NCBI RefSeq assembly: GCF_001426705.1 | Contig: NZ_LMFC01000001.1 | Coordinates: 1,641,355-1,705,354 of the forward strand | Source of the DNA: Cellulomonas sp. Root485 | GTDB taxonomy: Bacteria > Actinomycetota > Actinomycetes > Actinomycetales > Cellulomonadaceae | DNA length: 64,000 nucleotides | Direction: 5' to 3' | Shown: in pieces, positions 17,881-26,817 of the stretch | How positions within the stretch are numbered: the first letter of the stretch is position 1 | Layout: the number at the start of each line of letters is the position of its first letter | Translations under genes and position numbers: made by a program | The notes under the pieces: generated by a model | The model's input: only the letters and a program-made list of their open reading frames with translations | Databases searched by the model: none | What the model was told of the DNA's origin: nothing

Positions 17881-18567
17881 TCAGGACGACGCGCCGCCCA
17901 CCTGCTCGATCACCGCGTCGGCCACCTCGCGCATGGTCAGCCGGCGGTCCATCGACGTCTTCTGGATCCACCGGAACGACTCCGGCTCCGTCAGACCCAT
18001 CTTGGTCATCAGCAGCCCCTTGGCCCGGTCCACCCGCTTGCGCGTCTCGAACCGCTCCGCCAGGTCCGCGACCTCCGACTCCAGCGCAGAGATCTGCGCG
18101 TACCGGGAGATCGCGATCTCCACGGCGGGCAGCAGGTCCGCCGGGCTGAACGGCTTGATCACGTACGCCATCGCGCCGGCGTCCCGCGCGCGCTCGACGA
18201 GCTCCTTCTGGGAGAACGCCGTCAGCAGCACCACCGGAGCCAGGTGCAGCTTGCCGATGCGCTCCGCCGCGGAGATGCCGTCGAGGACGGGCATCTTCAC
18301 GTCCATGACCACGACGTCGGGCTTCAGGTCCGTGACCAGCTGCACGGCCTGCTCCCCGTCGCCGGCCTCGCCGACCACGTCGAAGCCCGCGTCACGCAGC
18401 GTCTCGACGACGTCCATGCGGATCAGCGCCTCGTCCTCGGCGACGACGGCACGGCGTGCCGGGCGGCCCGGTGCGGGGGTCTCCGGCTCGCCCGTCGGAG
18501 CGGGAGTGCTCAGGTCCAGGGCGTCGGGGGCCGCCTCGGTGGGTTCGGGGTTCGCGTCGGTGCTCAC
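17881..18567 (-). CDS. pdtaR: Response regulator with ANTAR RNA-binding output domain (PdtaR-like)
   Basis: A 228-residue two-domain regulator. Residues 38-155 are a receiver domain with the acidic pocket VVAEDEALIR, phosphoacceptor Asp89 in VVVMDVKMP and the conserved YVIKPF. Residues 165-225 are an ANTAR domain (RVDRAKGLLMTKMGLTEPESFRWIQKTSMD), which binds paired RNA hairpins to prevent termination. The order and sequence match mycobacterial PdtaR (Rv1626), which works with the histidine kinase PdtaS; no such kinase is adjacent here. A 35-residue Pro/Thr-rich N-terminal extension is present. The GTG at 18567 is the first start that avoids non-protein-like sequence. Confidence 0.9.
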   Translation of the reverse strand: MSTDANPEPTEAAPDALDLSTPAPTGEPETPAPGRPARRAVVAEDEALIRMDVVETLRDAGFDVVGEAGDGEQAVQLVTDLKPDVVVMDVKMPVLDGISAAERIGKLHLAPVVLLTAFSQKELVERARDAGAMAYVIKPFSPADLLPAVEIAISRYAQISALESEVADLAERFETRKRVDRAKGLLMTKMGLTEPESFRWIQKTSMDRRLTMREVADAVIEQVGGASS

Positions 18568-18691
18568 GTGCACAGAGTAGTGGGCGGTGCTGCTCGCTTC
18601 GCAGTGGTTGCCCCTGTGAGGCAGCCCACGCGGTGCCCTCCTCGGCAGCCAGACGTAGCCTCGAGGTGTTCGGAATGTCCGAGGAGGTCCC

Positions 18692-19654
18692 ATGCGCAGC
18701 CGACGATCCCTGTACGCAGCCCTCGCCGCTCTCCTGCTGCTCGGGTTCGCGGCACCCCCGGCGAGCGCCCACGACAGGCCGACGGAGTACCTGCTCGACC
18801 CGGCGGGGACTGCGGCGGCCGCCATCTTCCCGGAAGGCATCGCCGCGCGCGGCGACACCTTCTACGTCGGCAGCACGACCGACGGGACGATCTACCGCGG
18901 CGACCTGCACTCCCCCACCGCGACCCCCTTCCTCCCCGGCGGCGCCGACGGCCGCACGTCGGCCGTCGGGATGAAGGTCGACGGCCGCACCCTGTTCGTC
19001 GCCGGCGGGGGCACCGGTCGCGTCTTCGCCTACGACGTGCGCACCGGCGAGCTGACCGGGTCGTGGCAGGTCGAGCAGACCGGCGCTCCGACCTTCCTCA
19101 ACGACATCGCGATCAGCCCCCGAGGCGACGTGTACGTCACCGACTCGCTGCGACCCGCGCTCTACCGGATCGCTTCGACCGACCGGCGCACCACCGCGGT
19201 GGAGACCCTGTCGACGTTCGTCGACTTCACCGGGACCGCCCTGACCTACACCACCGGGTTCAACGTCAACGGCATCGTCGTCTCCCCCGACGGCCGGTAC
19301 GCGGTCGTCGCGCAGTCGAACACCGCCACCTTGTACCGGGTGGGGCTGCGCGACCGGAGCGTCGTCCCCGTCGAGGGCGTGACGGTGGCCGGCGACGGGC
19401 TCGTCCTGACCGGCCGCACCCTCTACGCCGTCGAGCGCCAGGGCGACGTCGGGTACATCGTGACGATCGCGCTCGATCATCACCTCACGTCGGGCACCGT
19501 CATCTCCCGCACCACCGACCCCGGGTTCGACGACCCGACGACCGCCGCGCTCGTCGGACGGTCGCTGCTCGTCGTGAACAGCCAGTTCGGGGAACGCGCC
19601 GCCGGTGAGCAGCCCGGGCCGTTCACCGTGAGCCGCGTGCGCGCGCCGAGATGA
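18692..19654 (+). CDS. Secreted SMP-30/gluconolactonase-like beta-propeller protein
   Basis: A 320-residue exported protein. The signal peptide MRSRRSLYAALAALLLLGFA ends at ASA-HD. The mature part has propeller-type repeats such as FPEGIAARGDTFYVGSTTDG, FLNDIAISPRGDVYVTDS and NGIVVSPDGRYAVVAQS, which fit the SMP-30/strictosidine-synthase-like superfamily. In that superfamily these loops bind Ca2+ or another divalent metal. An enzyme activity is not assured. AGGAGG lies four bases before the ATG. It is divergent from pdtaR. Confidence 0.78.
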   Translation: MRSRRSLYAALAALLLLGFAAPPASAHDRPTEYLLDPAGTAAAAIFPEGIAARGDTFYVGSTTDGTIYRGDLHSPTATPFLPGGADGRTSAVGMKVDGRTLFVAGGGTGRVFAYDVRTGELTGSWQVEQTGAPTFLNDIAISPRGDVYVTDSLRPALYRIASTDRRTTAVETLSTFVDFTGTALTYTTGFNVNGIVVSPDGRYAVVAQSNTATLYRVGLRDRSVVPVEGVTVAGDGLVLTGRTLYAVERQGDVGYIVTIALDHHLTSGTVISRTTDPGFDDPTTAALVGRSLLVVNSQFGERAAGEQPGPFTVSRVRAPR

Positions 19655-19682
19655 TCGCCGCGCCGGGCTATCCTGCTGCACG

Positions 19683-19756
19683 GCCCCGATAGCCCAACCG
19701 GCAGAGGCGTTCGGCTCAAACCCGATCCAGTGTGGGTTCGAATCCCACTCGGGGCA
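19683..19756 (+). tRNA. tRNA with CAA anticodon (leucine-type) but a short variable region
   Basis: The acceptor stem is GCCCCGA (19683-19689) with TCGGGGC (19749-19755) and discriminator A19756. The D arm has a three-base-pair stem and a loop with A14 and GG. The anticodon arm loop CTCAAAC (19715-19721) gives anticodon CAA (19717-19719) on a four-pair stem. The variable region is five bases, and the T arm is GTGGG-TTCGAAT-CCCAC. CCA is not encoded. CAA should read UUG (Leu), and A73 and A14 suit LeuRS, but bacterial tRNA-Leu normally has a long variable arm. A -10-like TATCCT (19669-19674) lies just upstream. Confidence 0.8.
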
Positions 19757-19878
19757 CTTCGTGCCGTAGATCCGCAGTTCAAGACCGCAACTCGCCTGTG
19801 CGCCGGGGCGTTGGGACGGAGGAGCGACCGGAGCCGCCGAGCTCCGACCGCCCCTCCCGACGCGGCCGAGGTTGCGCG

Positions 19879-20313
19879 TCACGCCCCATCCGGACGCGCG
19901 GCCTCGGCGACCAACGCGGTGTCGACGAACTGCTCGAACCGCACGATCAGACCCCCGCGCACGATGAAGTGGTGGGCGACCCGCACGTTCAGCGCCTTGT
20001 GGGTGGTCCGGTGGGTGGCGGTGTACCGGGCGAGCACGACGACGTTCTCCCCCTCGACGACGTACGTGTCGTCGTGAGCCGTCCACGCGTCCCAGTCTCG
20101 CCCGAGCAGCTCCATGACGTGCGAGGTGACACCGTCCGGGGTGCGATACGTGCCGGCCAGCGGGAAACCTGCCATCTCGGTCCACTCGACATCCGGGGCC
20201 AGCGTCGCCCGCAGCGCGTCGAGGTCACCGGCGGCGGACGCGAGGTACTGCCTCCGCACGACGTCGCGGGGCGAGGTCGAGCTCACCGGATCGGTGGTGT
20301 CGGTCAGCCCCAC
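19879..20313 (-). CDS. SnoaL-like (NTF2-fold) protein
   Basis: A 144-residue NTF2-superfamily protein of the SnoaL/ketosteroid-isomerase-like group. Supporting segments are YLASAAGDLDALRATLAPDVEWTE near the N-terminus and VRVAHHFIVRGGLIVRFEQFVD at the C-terminus. Family members include isomerases, cyclases and hydrolases as well as non-enzymatic binding proteins, so function is open. The GTG at 20313 overlaps the end of the upstream MBL-fold gene by ten bases and has a GGGGGA site, indicating translational coupling. Confidence 0.8.
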   Translation of the reverse strand: MGLTDTTDPVSSTSPRDVVRRQYLASAAGDLDALRATLAPDVEWTEMAGFPLAGTYRTPDGVTSHVMELLGRDWDAWTAHDDTYVVEGENVVVLARYTATHRTTHKALNVRVAHHFIVRGGLIVRFEQFVDTALVAEAARPDGA

Positions 20314-21110
20314 GTCATTTCCCCCTTCGCGACCTTCGGTCCGAGCTGGGCGGCGATCAGCATCCCGGAGCTCGGATAGGCGGCGACCAACGCAGCCGTC
20401 GCCGCTGCGCCGTCGGCGGCCTCGGCCAGGATCCGCTCGAAGTCCTCCAGGTAGGTCTTCGTGTAGTGCAGGGCGCTCGCGTCGTTCGCGGTGCCGGGCA
20501 GCCGGTGGCCGGGGACGACGAGCTGCGGGTCGAGCGCCTGCATCTGGTCGAGCAGGTCGATCCATGCCGCGCGCTGCGGCTGGCTCGCGGTGTCGGCCGT
20601 CCAGACGTGCTCCTGCTGGAAGACGAGCACACCACCGAGGATGGCGCGGTCGTCGGCGCTCCAGAGGTAGTGCCGGTCCGGCAGGAGGGCCGATCCCCCG
20701 CGCAGCTGGAGCCGGTGCCCGTCGACCTCGAGGGACTCGGCGGCCAGCGGGGTGAGCGGGACCAGGCGAGTGGGCAGGTTGGCGCCCAGCGTGGCCCAGG
20801 CCTTGAGCTTTCCCTCGAACGACGCCTGGATGTGCTCGATGACGATCGGGGTGGCCAGGAGAACGGCGTCCGGGAACGCGTCGGCCACGACCTCGAGTCC
20901 GAAGTAGAAGTCGGGGTCGGCGTGGCTGACGAAGACGGTGGTCAGGGTCTTGCCGGAGTCCAGGACCGCCGCGGCCAGGCGGTGACCGTCGGCGCGGGTG
21001 AAGCCGGCATCGACCAGCAGCGCCTCGTTGGGACCGGTGACCAGGACCGCCGACTTGTTCGGCGAGCCCGCTGGGAAGTCGAGATCGAACACCTCATACC
21101 CGAGCGACAT
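20304..21110 (-). CDS. MBL-fold hydrolase with a modified metal-binding motif
   Basis: A 268-residue metallo-beta-lactamase-fold protein. The usual HxHxDH loop reads SHADPDFYFGLE, so the second and third His are replaced by Asp and Phe, while the later VVPGHRLPG keeps a His. The strand EALLVDAGFTRADG before the loop is typical of the fold. The altered site suggests different metal content or a non-hydrolytic role. It is the first gene of a two-gene operon with the SnoaL-like protein, downstream of a palindromic operator and a marR gene. ATG 21110 is preceded by GGAAGGAA. Confidence 0.8.
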   Translation of the reverse strand: MSLGYEVFDLDFPAGSPNKSAVLVTGPNEALLVDAGFTRADGHRLAAAVLDSGKTLTTVFVSHADPDFYFGLEVVADAFPDAVLLATPIVIEHIQASFEGKLKAWATLGANLPTRLVPLTPLAAESLEVDGHRLQLRGGSALLPDRHYLWSADDRAILGGVLVFQQEHVWTADTASQPQRAAWIDLLDQMQALDPQLVVPGHRLPGTANDASALHYTKTYLEDFERILAEAADGAAATAALVAAYPSSGMLIAAQLGPKVAKGEMTWG

Positions 21111-21190
21111 GGTGGCAGTTCCTTCCTCGTCGGCACTCGGTGGACCCCGAGGCCAGCAGCGCGTCGCGCCGCATGCCCCTTCCAACATTG

Positions 21191-21204
21191 GCTGACTAGT
21201 CAGC
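21191..21204. promoter_or_regulatory. Perfect palindrome, probable MarR-type operator
   Basis: GCTGACTAGTCAGC is a perfect 14-bp palindrome. It lies 81 bases upstream of the MBL-hydrolase start and 22 bases past the marR stop. Symmetric TGACTAGTCA-like sites are typical of MarR-family repressors. Control of the MBL-SnoaL operon by the adjacent MarR protein is inferred. Confidence 0.6.
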
Positions 21205-21225
21205 TATTCCCGCCAAGGACGCCGA

Positions 21226-21720
21226 TCACGGCATGACGGGCAGTGCAGTCGCCGCGTTCTTGCTCAGGGTCCGTATCGCCTCAGCAAACACCGCAGCCTG
21301 ATCGGGTGGCAGGACATCGATGAGATACCGCTCGATGTTGCGCGCGTGGAGGGCGCTCGCCGCAACGAGGATCTCCTCGCCACGGGGGGTGAGCTCGATG
21401 AGCTGCACGCGCCCATCGTCCGGAGACGCGTGACGCCTGACCAGACCCTGTGCGGACGCGCGATCGACCAGCCGGGTGGCTCCGCCGGAGGTCAGGACCC
21501 TGGCTTGAGCGATGTCCCGGCCGGCGATGCCACCCGGACCTGCCCGCCCGACCACCAACAGGAGCTCGAACAAGGAGTGGCTCAGTCCCGTCCCCTCCTC
21601 CAGCGCGCGGCCAAGGAGGAACTCCAGCCGGTTCGCAGCTCCGAGCAACCGGCCGAACATGAGGATGCGCGGATCGTTGGCGGCCTCCCCGGCCGTGGCG
21701 AACTCTCGGTCTCCGGTCAC
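21226..21720 (-). CDS. MarR-family transcriptional regulator
   Basis: A 164-residue winged-helix dimeric repressor. The DNA-binding part covers about residues 55-110: LFELLLVVGRAGPGGIAGRDIAQ, recognition region LTSGGATRLVDRASAQGLVRR, then wing HASPDDGRVQLIELTPRGEE. It is transcribed in the same direction as the MBL-SnoaL pair and could read through into it, with a palindromic site between them. The start at 21720 is GTG. The inducer is unknown; phenolic ligands are common in this family. Confidence 0.9.
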   Translation of the reverse strand: MTGDREFATAGEAANDPRILMFGRLLGAANRLEFLLGRALEEGTGLSHSLFELLLVVGRAGPGGIAGRDIAQARVLTSGGATRLVDRASAQGLVRRHASPDDGRVQLIELTPRGEEILVAASALHARNIERYLIDVLPPDQAAVFAEAIRTLSKNAATALPVMP

Positions 21721-22107
21721 GCCCCAACCCTAGAGACGCGGCATCGACGACGTGTGATGGAACCCGTGTTGCACGTGCGCAAGGTAGGTCAGGGTCCGAG
21801 CCGACACTCTCGGGCTCACTCCCCGTCGCCGCGTCGGTCGCCTCCGCTGCGGCGCGTCGTGCACGGAAAGTACGCACACCCGCCTTCGTCCTGACAAGGA
21901 AGGGAGGAGTGATGCGCGAGACGGAGAGCCTGAGCGACACGAGACATGCGGCCTGGAGGATGTGGCCGGACTTCTCGGTATGTCTGGGCGGTGGCCGCGA
22001 GAGCCGGTGTCCCGTGTTCGTGCCGAGCGACTGCGTCTCGCGGTCGTCGCCGTATCCGGTTCACGCAGGAGCAGGTGGAACGGATTCGGATCCCAGATGC
22101 CCCCCAC
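21721..22107. other. Gene-poor stretch between marR and the oxidase terminator
   Basis: No reading frame here gives a recognisable protein on either strand. A Shine-Dalgarno-like GGGAGGAG precedes an ATG at 21912 on the plus strand, but the product has no family resemblance and the frame runs antisense through the 22108-22152 hairpin and the end of the oxidase gene. The marR promoter must be in the first 100 bases. Confidence 0.4.
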
Positions 22108-22152
22108 GACGCGGTGCGGCCGCACGAGTGGCTCGTGCGGCCGCACCGCGTC
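22108..22152 (-). terminator. Strong hairpin downstream of the multicopper oxidase gene
   Basis: A perfect 21-bp inverted repeat (22108-22128 with 22132-22152) has a three-base loop. It starts 15 bases past the oxidase stop on the minus strand. Its length and perfection are exceptional in this window. Confidence 0.8.
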
Positions 22153-22167
22153 ATTCGGTCGGCGTCG

Positions 22168-25100
22168 TCAGGGCGCCGCCGGGACGGCGATCCAACCGGA
22201 CCAGGTCGTGCCGAGCGCGTTGGTCGCACCCACTCGGACGTACCAGGGCTGGATGGCCAGGTTCCCTGTGGTGTAGCTGGTCGAGTTCGCTGCTCGGGTC
22301 GACGACCCCGTGACCGTGGAGCCGTCGGCGCTCCACTGGACGGTGTAGCCGGTCTCGTTCAACACGTCCGGCCAGGTCGCCGTGACCCGCTCACGGTTGG
22401 TGGTCGAGCGCGCCGCAGTCGCGGACGGTGCCGGGGCTACCGGCGCGCTGACCGTGACATCGACCGTGGGGCTCAGGGCGGTGCCCGCGACGTTCACGGC
22501 TCCCACCCGGTAGGAGTACGCGGACCCGAGCGTGACTGCGGTGTCCGAGTAGCTCTTCGCCCCGGCCGGGAGCGCCGCGATCTGCGACCAGGCTCCCCCG
22601 CTCGTCGAGCGCTGCACGACGTAGCCGGTCTCGTTGGTCGCGGCGTCGCTCCACGCCAGGGCCACCCGTGGCCCCGCCTGCAGCGTCGCCGAGAACCCGG
22701 TCGGTGCCGCCGGTGCGTTCACGGCCACCGCCGCGGACGCGCTCTGCACGGTCAGGCTCGGGAACTGCCCGCCGTACCCGACCGCGTTGCGGGCGACCAC
22801 CCGGTACAGCGCGGGCGCCGTCGCCGACGACGTCGTGTCGGTGGCCGTGCGCGTGCCGTGGGTGTTGCCCACGAGCGGCTGCGGCACGGTGCTCACCGTC
22901 GTCCACGTCGTCCCGTCCGTGCTGCGCTGGACCTGGAAGTCGGTCTCGGTGATCGACTTGTCGGCCCAGGTCGCCACCAGGCGCCGGTTGTTCCCGTTGC
23001 CGGTGGTGGTGAACGTCGGTGCGTCCGGTGCGATCGGCGGCAGCGCGAGGCTGACCGGCCGCATCATGTCCATCTCCTCGTGGCTGAGGATGTGGCAGTG
23101 GTAGACGTACTCCCACCCGAAGTTCACCAGCTTGTTCTCGATCGGCGTCGTCGGGTTGCCCTGGACGTCGACGTTGTTGAACATCGCGGTGGAGCCCGTC
23201 GGCATCATCGGGTTGAGCGTCCGCACCGAGTTGGGCACCTCGAACGGCACCTTCGGGATGATCGGCCGCAGCGCGACGATCGTGTCCTCGAGGGGCGCTA
23301 TCCGGACCGTGTCCTTCCAGCCCAGCTCGTTCGGTTCAGGCGGGATGATGATGTTGTCCCACGTCACCCGGTTGAGTACCTGCACGTCGTAGAGGTGGAA
23401 GTGGATCGGGTGGGTGTCGACGCCGTTGTGCGTGAACCGCCAGATCTGCATCCCGTCCGACGTCGAGGACACGGGCGTCACCTTCACGTCCGCGCTCGGG
23501 AGCCCGGTGCCGTCGATGATCTCGGTCGCCGGGTTGACGAACGGGTAGAGCGTGACGTTCTGCGCCCCGGGTGTCGGCGGCTGCGCCTCGACGCCGAGGT
23601 TGGCCTGCATGCGGCCGAACTCGTCGAACGTGGTCGCGTTCATCTCGTCGTGGATGGCCTTGGGCTGGAGCGTGACCGACGACTTCGTCGCCTGGCCGCG
23701 CAGCGTGTTGAACCCGAACGCCGTCGTGTCGTTGATGCGGACGAGGCCGTCGCACTTCTGCAGCGGTGAGCCCTTGGCGTTGCAGTTGCTGCTCGCCGCG
23801 AACGACGACCCGTACGCGCTGTTGTAGGCGGCCTGGCCGACGATCACCGGGTGCTGGCCGGACTCGAACACGCCGGTGCCCTGGGCGTTGTGCTTGAACG
23901 CCGCCTGCAGCCTGGCGAGGTCGAATGCCGGAGCCGGAGCGACCGCCGCGATCTTCACCTGCATCACCGTGCGGGTGTTGGGCCCGTACCCCGGCAAGAT
24001 CTCCGGGGCGCCGATCGGGCTCATGTCAGGAGCGCCGGTGTAGTAGTCGTACGACGGCACCCGAGCCGGGAAGGCGGCAGGAGCGTCGTTGTACAGGATG
24101 AGCGTGCTGCCCGCGAACTTCGAGAAGTCCACGATGACGTCCGCACGCTCGGCCGGTGCGAGGAGCAGCGAGTGCTTGTCGACGTTCCCGACGTCGAAGC
24201 GCGTCGGGTCGGTGATCCACGTGGTCGGCTGCTGACCGTCGATCACCGCGGGAGCCGGCAGGAAGCCGCCTTCGCTGGCGATCTGCACCCAGTCGGGACC
24301 GGCGGCGCTGTTGTTCGCGTCCACCGGGGTCGGGAAGACCACCGGGTCGGTCTGCGCAGCCGCGAGCAGTGCCGGATCGAGCGCCACCTCGGTGGTGCCG
24401 TCACCCTGGGTCGGGTCGGCCACGTACCACTGGAAGTTGAAGAACCGGTCGTTCGCCGCGTTGAGGACACGCATCCGGTAGGTCTTCGGGTCCAGCGTGA
24501 CCGTCGGGTAGGCGACGCCGTTGACCAGCGGCGTGTCGTTGAACTGCTCCATGCCCACCGAGATGTTCGGCGTGCCGGGGATCAGCTCGGGCTCGCAGAA
24601 CGGGTCCGTGTCGTACTGCCACGTCGACGGCACGTCGAGGTCGCAGGTCGGCTCGTAGTACGGGTTCGCGATCGGGCCGTACTTCGTGGCCTCGGCCGGT
24701 GGCCAGAACCACGGTCCGTACATCCAGCGGCCGTACGCACTCATGCCCGAGGGGTCACCCGGGTTCTGCGCAGGCATGTACACGTGGTGGTACCAGAAGC
24801 TGCCCTTCGTGCCCCACCGGTCGGTGTCCCACGTCGGGTCCTGCGCCGCGAGCTGCTCGGCTGCGGGCACGAACGTCTTGTCCTGGACGATGAGCGGGAC
24901 CGTGTCGCCGGCCCCGGGGATGACCCCGGCGTCGACCAGAGCCTTCTCGGTCGGGTCGCTGATCATGTACCCCGCAGCCTCGCCGGCGTACACGTTGAGG
25001 CGAGTGATGCCCCACGCGTGGTCGTGGTAGAACATCAGCCGCGCACTCTGCTGGTTGGTGTAGTAGAAGGTCTGGCAGCCGTCGTCGGCCGCGGTGCAGC

Positions 25101-26817
25101 CGACCTCGGCCATGTCGGGAACCTCGCTCACACTGACGCCCTGCGGCCACGCGGTCGACTCACCGGCGGGAGTGATCCACTGGTGCGGAGTCCCGTCGCT
25201 GATCCACGGGGTGGTGCCACCGTGCAGGTGGAGCGTGGCGCGGTTGTCGCTGAAGCAGGCCTCGGGCTTGGGGTACTGCGAGCAGTCCGGGTTGCGCACC
25301 GCGTCGACGACCGTGCCCTGGTCGGCGGGGTCGGCCATCGTCATCGGGCCCATGCCCGAGCCCATCAGGCTGCTGTCGGTCGGCAGGAACAGGTCGCCGT
25401 CCGAGCCTGTAGGAAGCAGGTTGCGGAAGACGATCCGCACCGGCCGGTCCTTGGTGGCCGCGATGATCGGACCGAGGTACTGCGGACTCGTCACGGCGAA
25501 GTACTGCTGGCCGTCGGCATCGACCGCCGGTGCGGAGGTGCCGTCCAGCAGCTCGTTGACCAGCGGGAAGTGCTGGCTGACCGAGACGTTGGCGGCGGTC
25601 TCGAGCTGCACGTAGCCGCGTGTGAGCGCGGGCGGCAGGTCGGAGCTGAAGGTCGACCGGTACTGCACGAGGCCGATGACGTACTCGTCGGCCTCCTGGG
25701 CGCCGTAGGCCTTGGCCTCGGGGACTGCGACCGGCAGGAACTTGGCCGCCGGGTCGGACGGGCAGCCCGTGCCCGCAGGGTCGCACGGCAGCGGGAGCGC
25801 GTCCTGGAACTTGCGCATGCCGACCGTGAGGTAGCCGCTGCCCACGTCGGTCACGTTGATCCCCGTGACGGCGCCGACCGACGTCCGCGCGCTCACGAGC
25901 GCACCGGATCCGGCGCCGTCCGGGTCGGTCACGGTGACCGCCGGGCCGCTGGCGTAGTCGGCGCCGAGCTCGAGCGGGGTGACCGCCGTGAGGGAGAGCG
26001 TCGCGCTGGCCTGCGCGGGAGTCGCTCCGGAGATCGGGTCGAAGAGCGTGCCGTTGTGGATCGCGACTCCAGGCGCGGTCGTGTAACCCGAGCCCGGCAC
26101 GTCGACGACCACGGCGGTGATGACCCCGTTGGCATCCATCCCGTCACTGGCATCACCGTTGGCGATCATCGGCACATGGCCCTTGGCCTGCGTGCCGTCG
26201 GGCATGGCCGGCAGGTCGAACTCGACCGTCGGCATCGTGTAACCGGCACCACCGTCCGCGATCGTCACGACGTCCACGCTGCCCGAGGCGATCGCGGTCG
26301 CGCCACCGTCGACGGCCACGGCGAAACCGGTGTAACCGGCGCCGGGGTCGTCCACGACGTAGCTGGTCACCGAGCCTGTGGTCGAGATGGTCGCGTCGGC
26401 CTTCGCGAGGCCGTCACCGCCGACGATCGTGACGACGGGTGCCGTCGTGTACCCACTGCCGGGGTCCGTGACCTCGATCGTGGCGACTCCGCCCGAGACG
26501 GGGTCCACGGTCGCGGTCGCCGTGGCGCCCGTGCCGTCGCCCGTGATCTCGACCGTCGCAGCAGGGAGCGTGAACTGGCTGTTCGCCCAGTTCGGCCACG
26601 GCCCGAAGTAGTGAGGGACTGTCGAGGAGTCCGTAGGGCTCGCCGGGAGCGCCGCGGGGACGACGGTCGAGCCGCCCGCCGCACCGCTCGCGCTTGCGCT
26701 TGGGGTGAGGGTCACGGCCACGATGAGGAGGGCGGACGTGAGCGACGCGAACGCCACCCGCCAGCCGCCCGGTAGCCGACCCCGGCTTCGACCGGCATGG
26801 ACCAGCTGCGTTGACAT
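22168..26817 (-). CDS. Large secreted multicopper oxidase with GSGY repeats and fibronectin III domains
   Basis: A 1549-residue exported protein. The signal peptide ends around ASASG (residue 44). Residues 100-335 hold about six degenerate repeats with cores such as PGSGYTTAP and GGAGYTMP. The multicopper-oxidase region (about 370-1260) carries all four copper motifs: HLHGG (530-534), YHDHAWG (597-603), HPIHFH (1136-1141) and HCHILSHEEMDMM (1240-1252), with Met1251 as probable axial ligand. Three fibronectin-III-like domains end the protein (about 1262-1370, 1371-1460, 1461-1549). Substrate may be phenolics, Mn(II) or Cu(I). ATG 26817 has GAAGGAA upstream. Typical laccases are 400-600 residues. 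Confidence 0.9.
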   Translation of the reverse strand: MSTQLVHAGRSRGRLPGGWRVAFASLTSALLIVAVTLTPSASASGAAGGSTVVPAALPASPTDSSTVPHYFGPWPNWANSQFTLPAATVEITGDGTGATATATVDPVSGGVATIEVTDPGSGYTTAPVVTIVGGDGLAKADATISTTGSVTSYVVDDPGAGYTGFAVAVDGGATAIASGSVDVVTIADGGAGYTMPTVEFDLPAMPDGTQAKGHVPMIANGDASDGMDANGVITAVVVDVPGSGYTTAPGVAIHNGTLFDPISGATPAQASATLSLTAVTPLELGADYASGPAVTVTDPDGAGSGALVSARTSVGAVTGINVTDVGSGYLTVGMRKFQDALPLPCDPAGTGCPSDPAAKFLPVAVPEAKAYGAQEADEYVIGLVQYRSTFSSDLPPALTRGYVQLETAANVSVSQHFPLVNELLDGTSAPAVDADGQQYFAVTSPQYLGPIIAATKDRPVRIVFRNLLPTGSDGDLFLPTDSSLMGSGMGPMTMADPADQGTVVDAVRNPDCSQYPKPEACFSDNRATLHLHGGTTPWISDGTPHQWITPAGESTAWPQGVSVSEVPDMAEVGCTAADDGCQTFYYTNQQSARLMFYHDHAWGITRLNVYAGEAAGYMISDPTEKALVDAGVIPGAGDTVPLIVQDKTFVPAAEQLAAQDPTWDTDRWGTKGSFWYHHVYMPAQNPGDPSGMSAYGRWMYGPWFWPPAEATKYGPIANPYYEPTCDLDVPSTWQYDTDPFCEPELIPGTPNISVGMEQFNDTPLVNGVAYPTVTLDPKTYRMRVLNAANDRFFNFQWYVADPTQGDGTTEVALDPALLAAAQTDPVVFPTPVDANNSAAGPDWVQIASEGGFLPAPAVIDGQQPTTWITDPTRFDVGNVDKHSLLLAPAERADVIVDFSKFAGSTLILYNDAPAAFPARVPSYDYYTGAPDMSPIGAPEILPGYGPNTRTVMQVKIAAVAPAPAFDLARLQAAFKHNAQGTGVFESGQHPVIVGQAAYNSAYGSSFAASSNCNAKGSPLQKCDGLVRINDTTAFGFNTLRGQATKSSVTLQPKAIHDEMNATTFDEFGRMQANLGVEAQPPTPGAQNVTLYPFVNPATEIIDGTGLPSADVKVTPVSSTSDGMQIWRFTHNGVDTHPIHFHLYDVQVLNRVTWDNIIIPPEPNELGWKDTVRIAPLEDTIVALRPIIPKVPFEVPNSVRTLNPMMPTGSTAMFNNVDVQGNPTTPIENKLVNFGWEYVYHCHILSHEEMDMMRPVSLALPPIAPDAPTFTTTGNGNNRRLVATWADKSITETDFQVQRSTDGTTWTTVSTVPQPLVGNTHGTRTATDTTSSATAPALYRVVARNAVGYGGQFPSLTVQSASAAVAVNAPAAPTGFSATLQAGPRVALAWSDAATNETGYVVQRSTSGGAWSQIAALPAGAKSYSDTAVTLGSAYSYRVGAVNVAGTALSPTVDVTVSAPVAPAPSATAARSTTNRERVTATWPDVLNETGYTVQWSADGSTVTGSSTRAANSTSYTTGNLAIQPWYVRVGATNALGTTWSGWIAVPAAP

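Noticed and set aside
21909-22313. Plus-strand open frame with a good Shine-Dalgarno-like sequence before ATG 21912.
   Set aside because: The product has no family features and runs antisense through a strong hairpin and the end of the oxidase gene.
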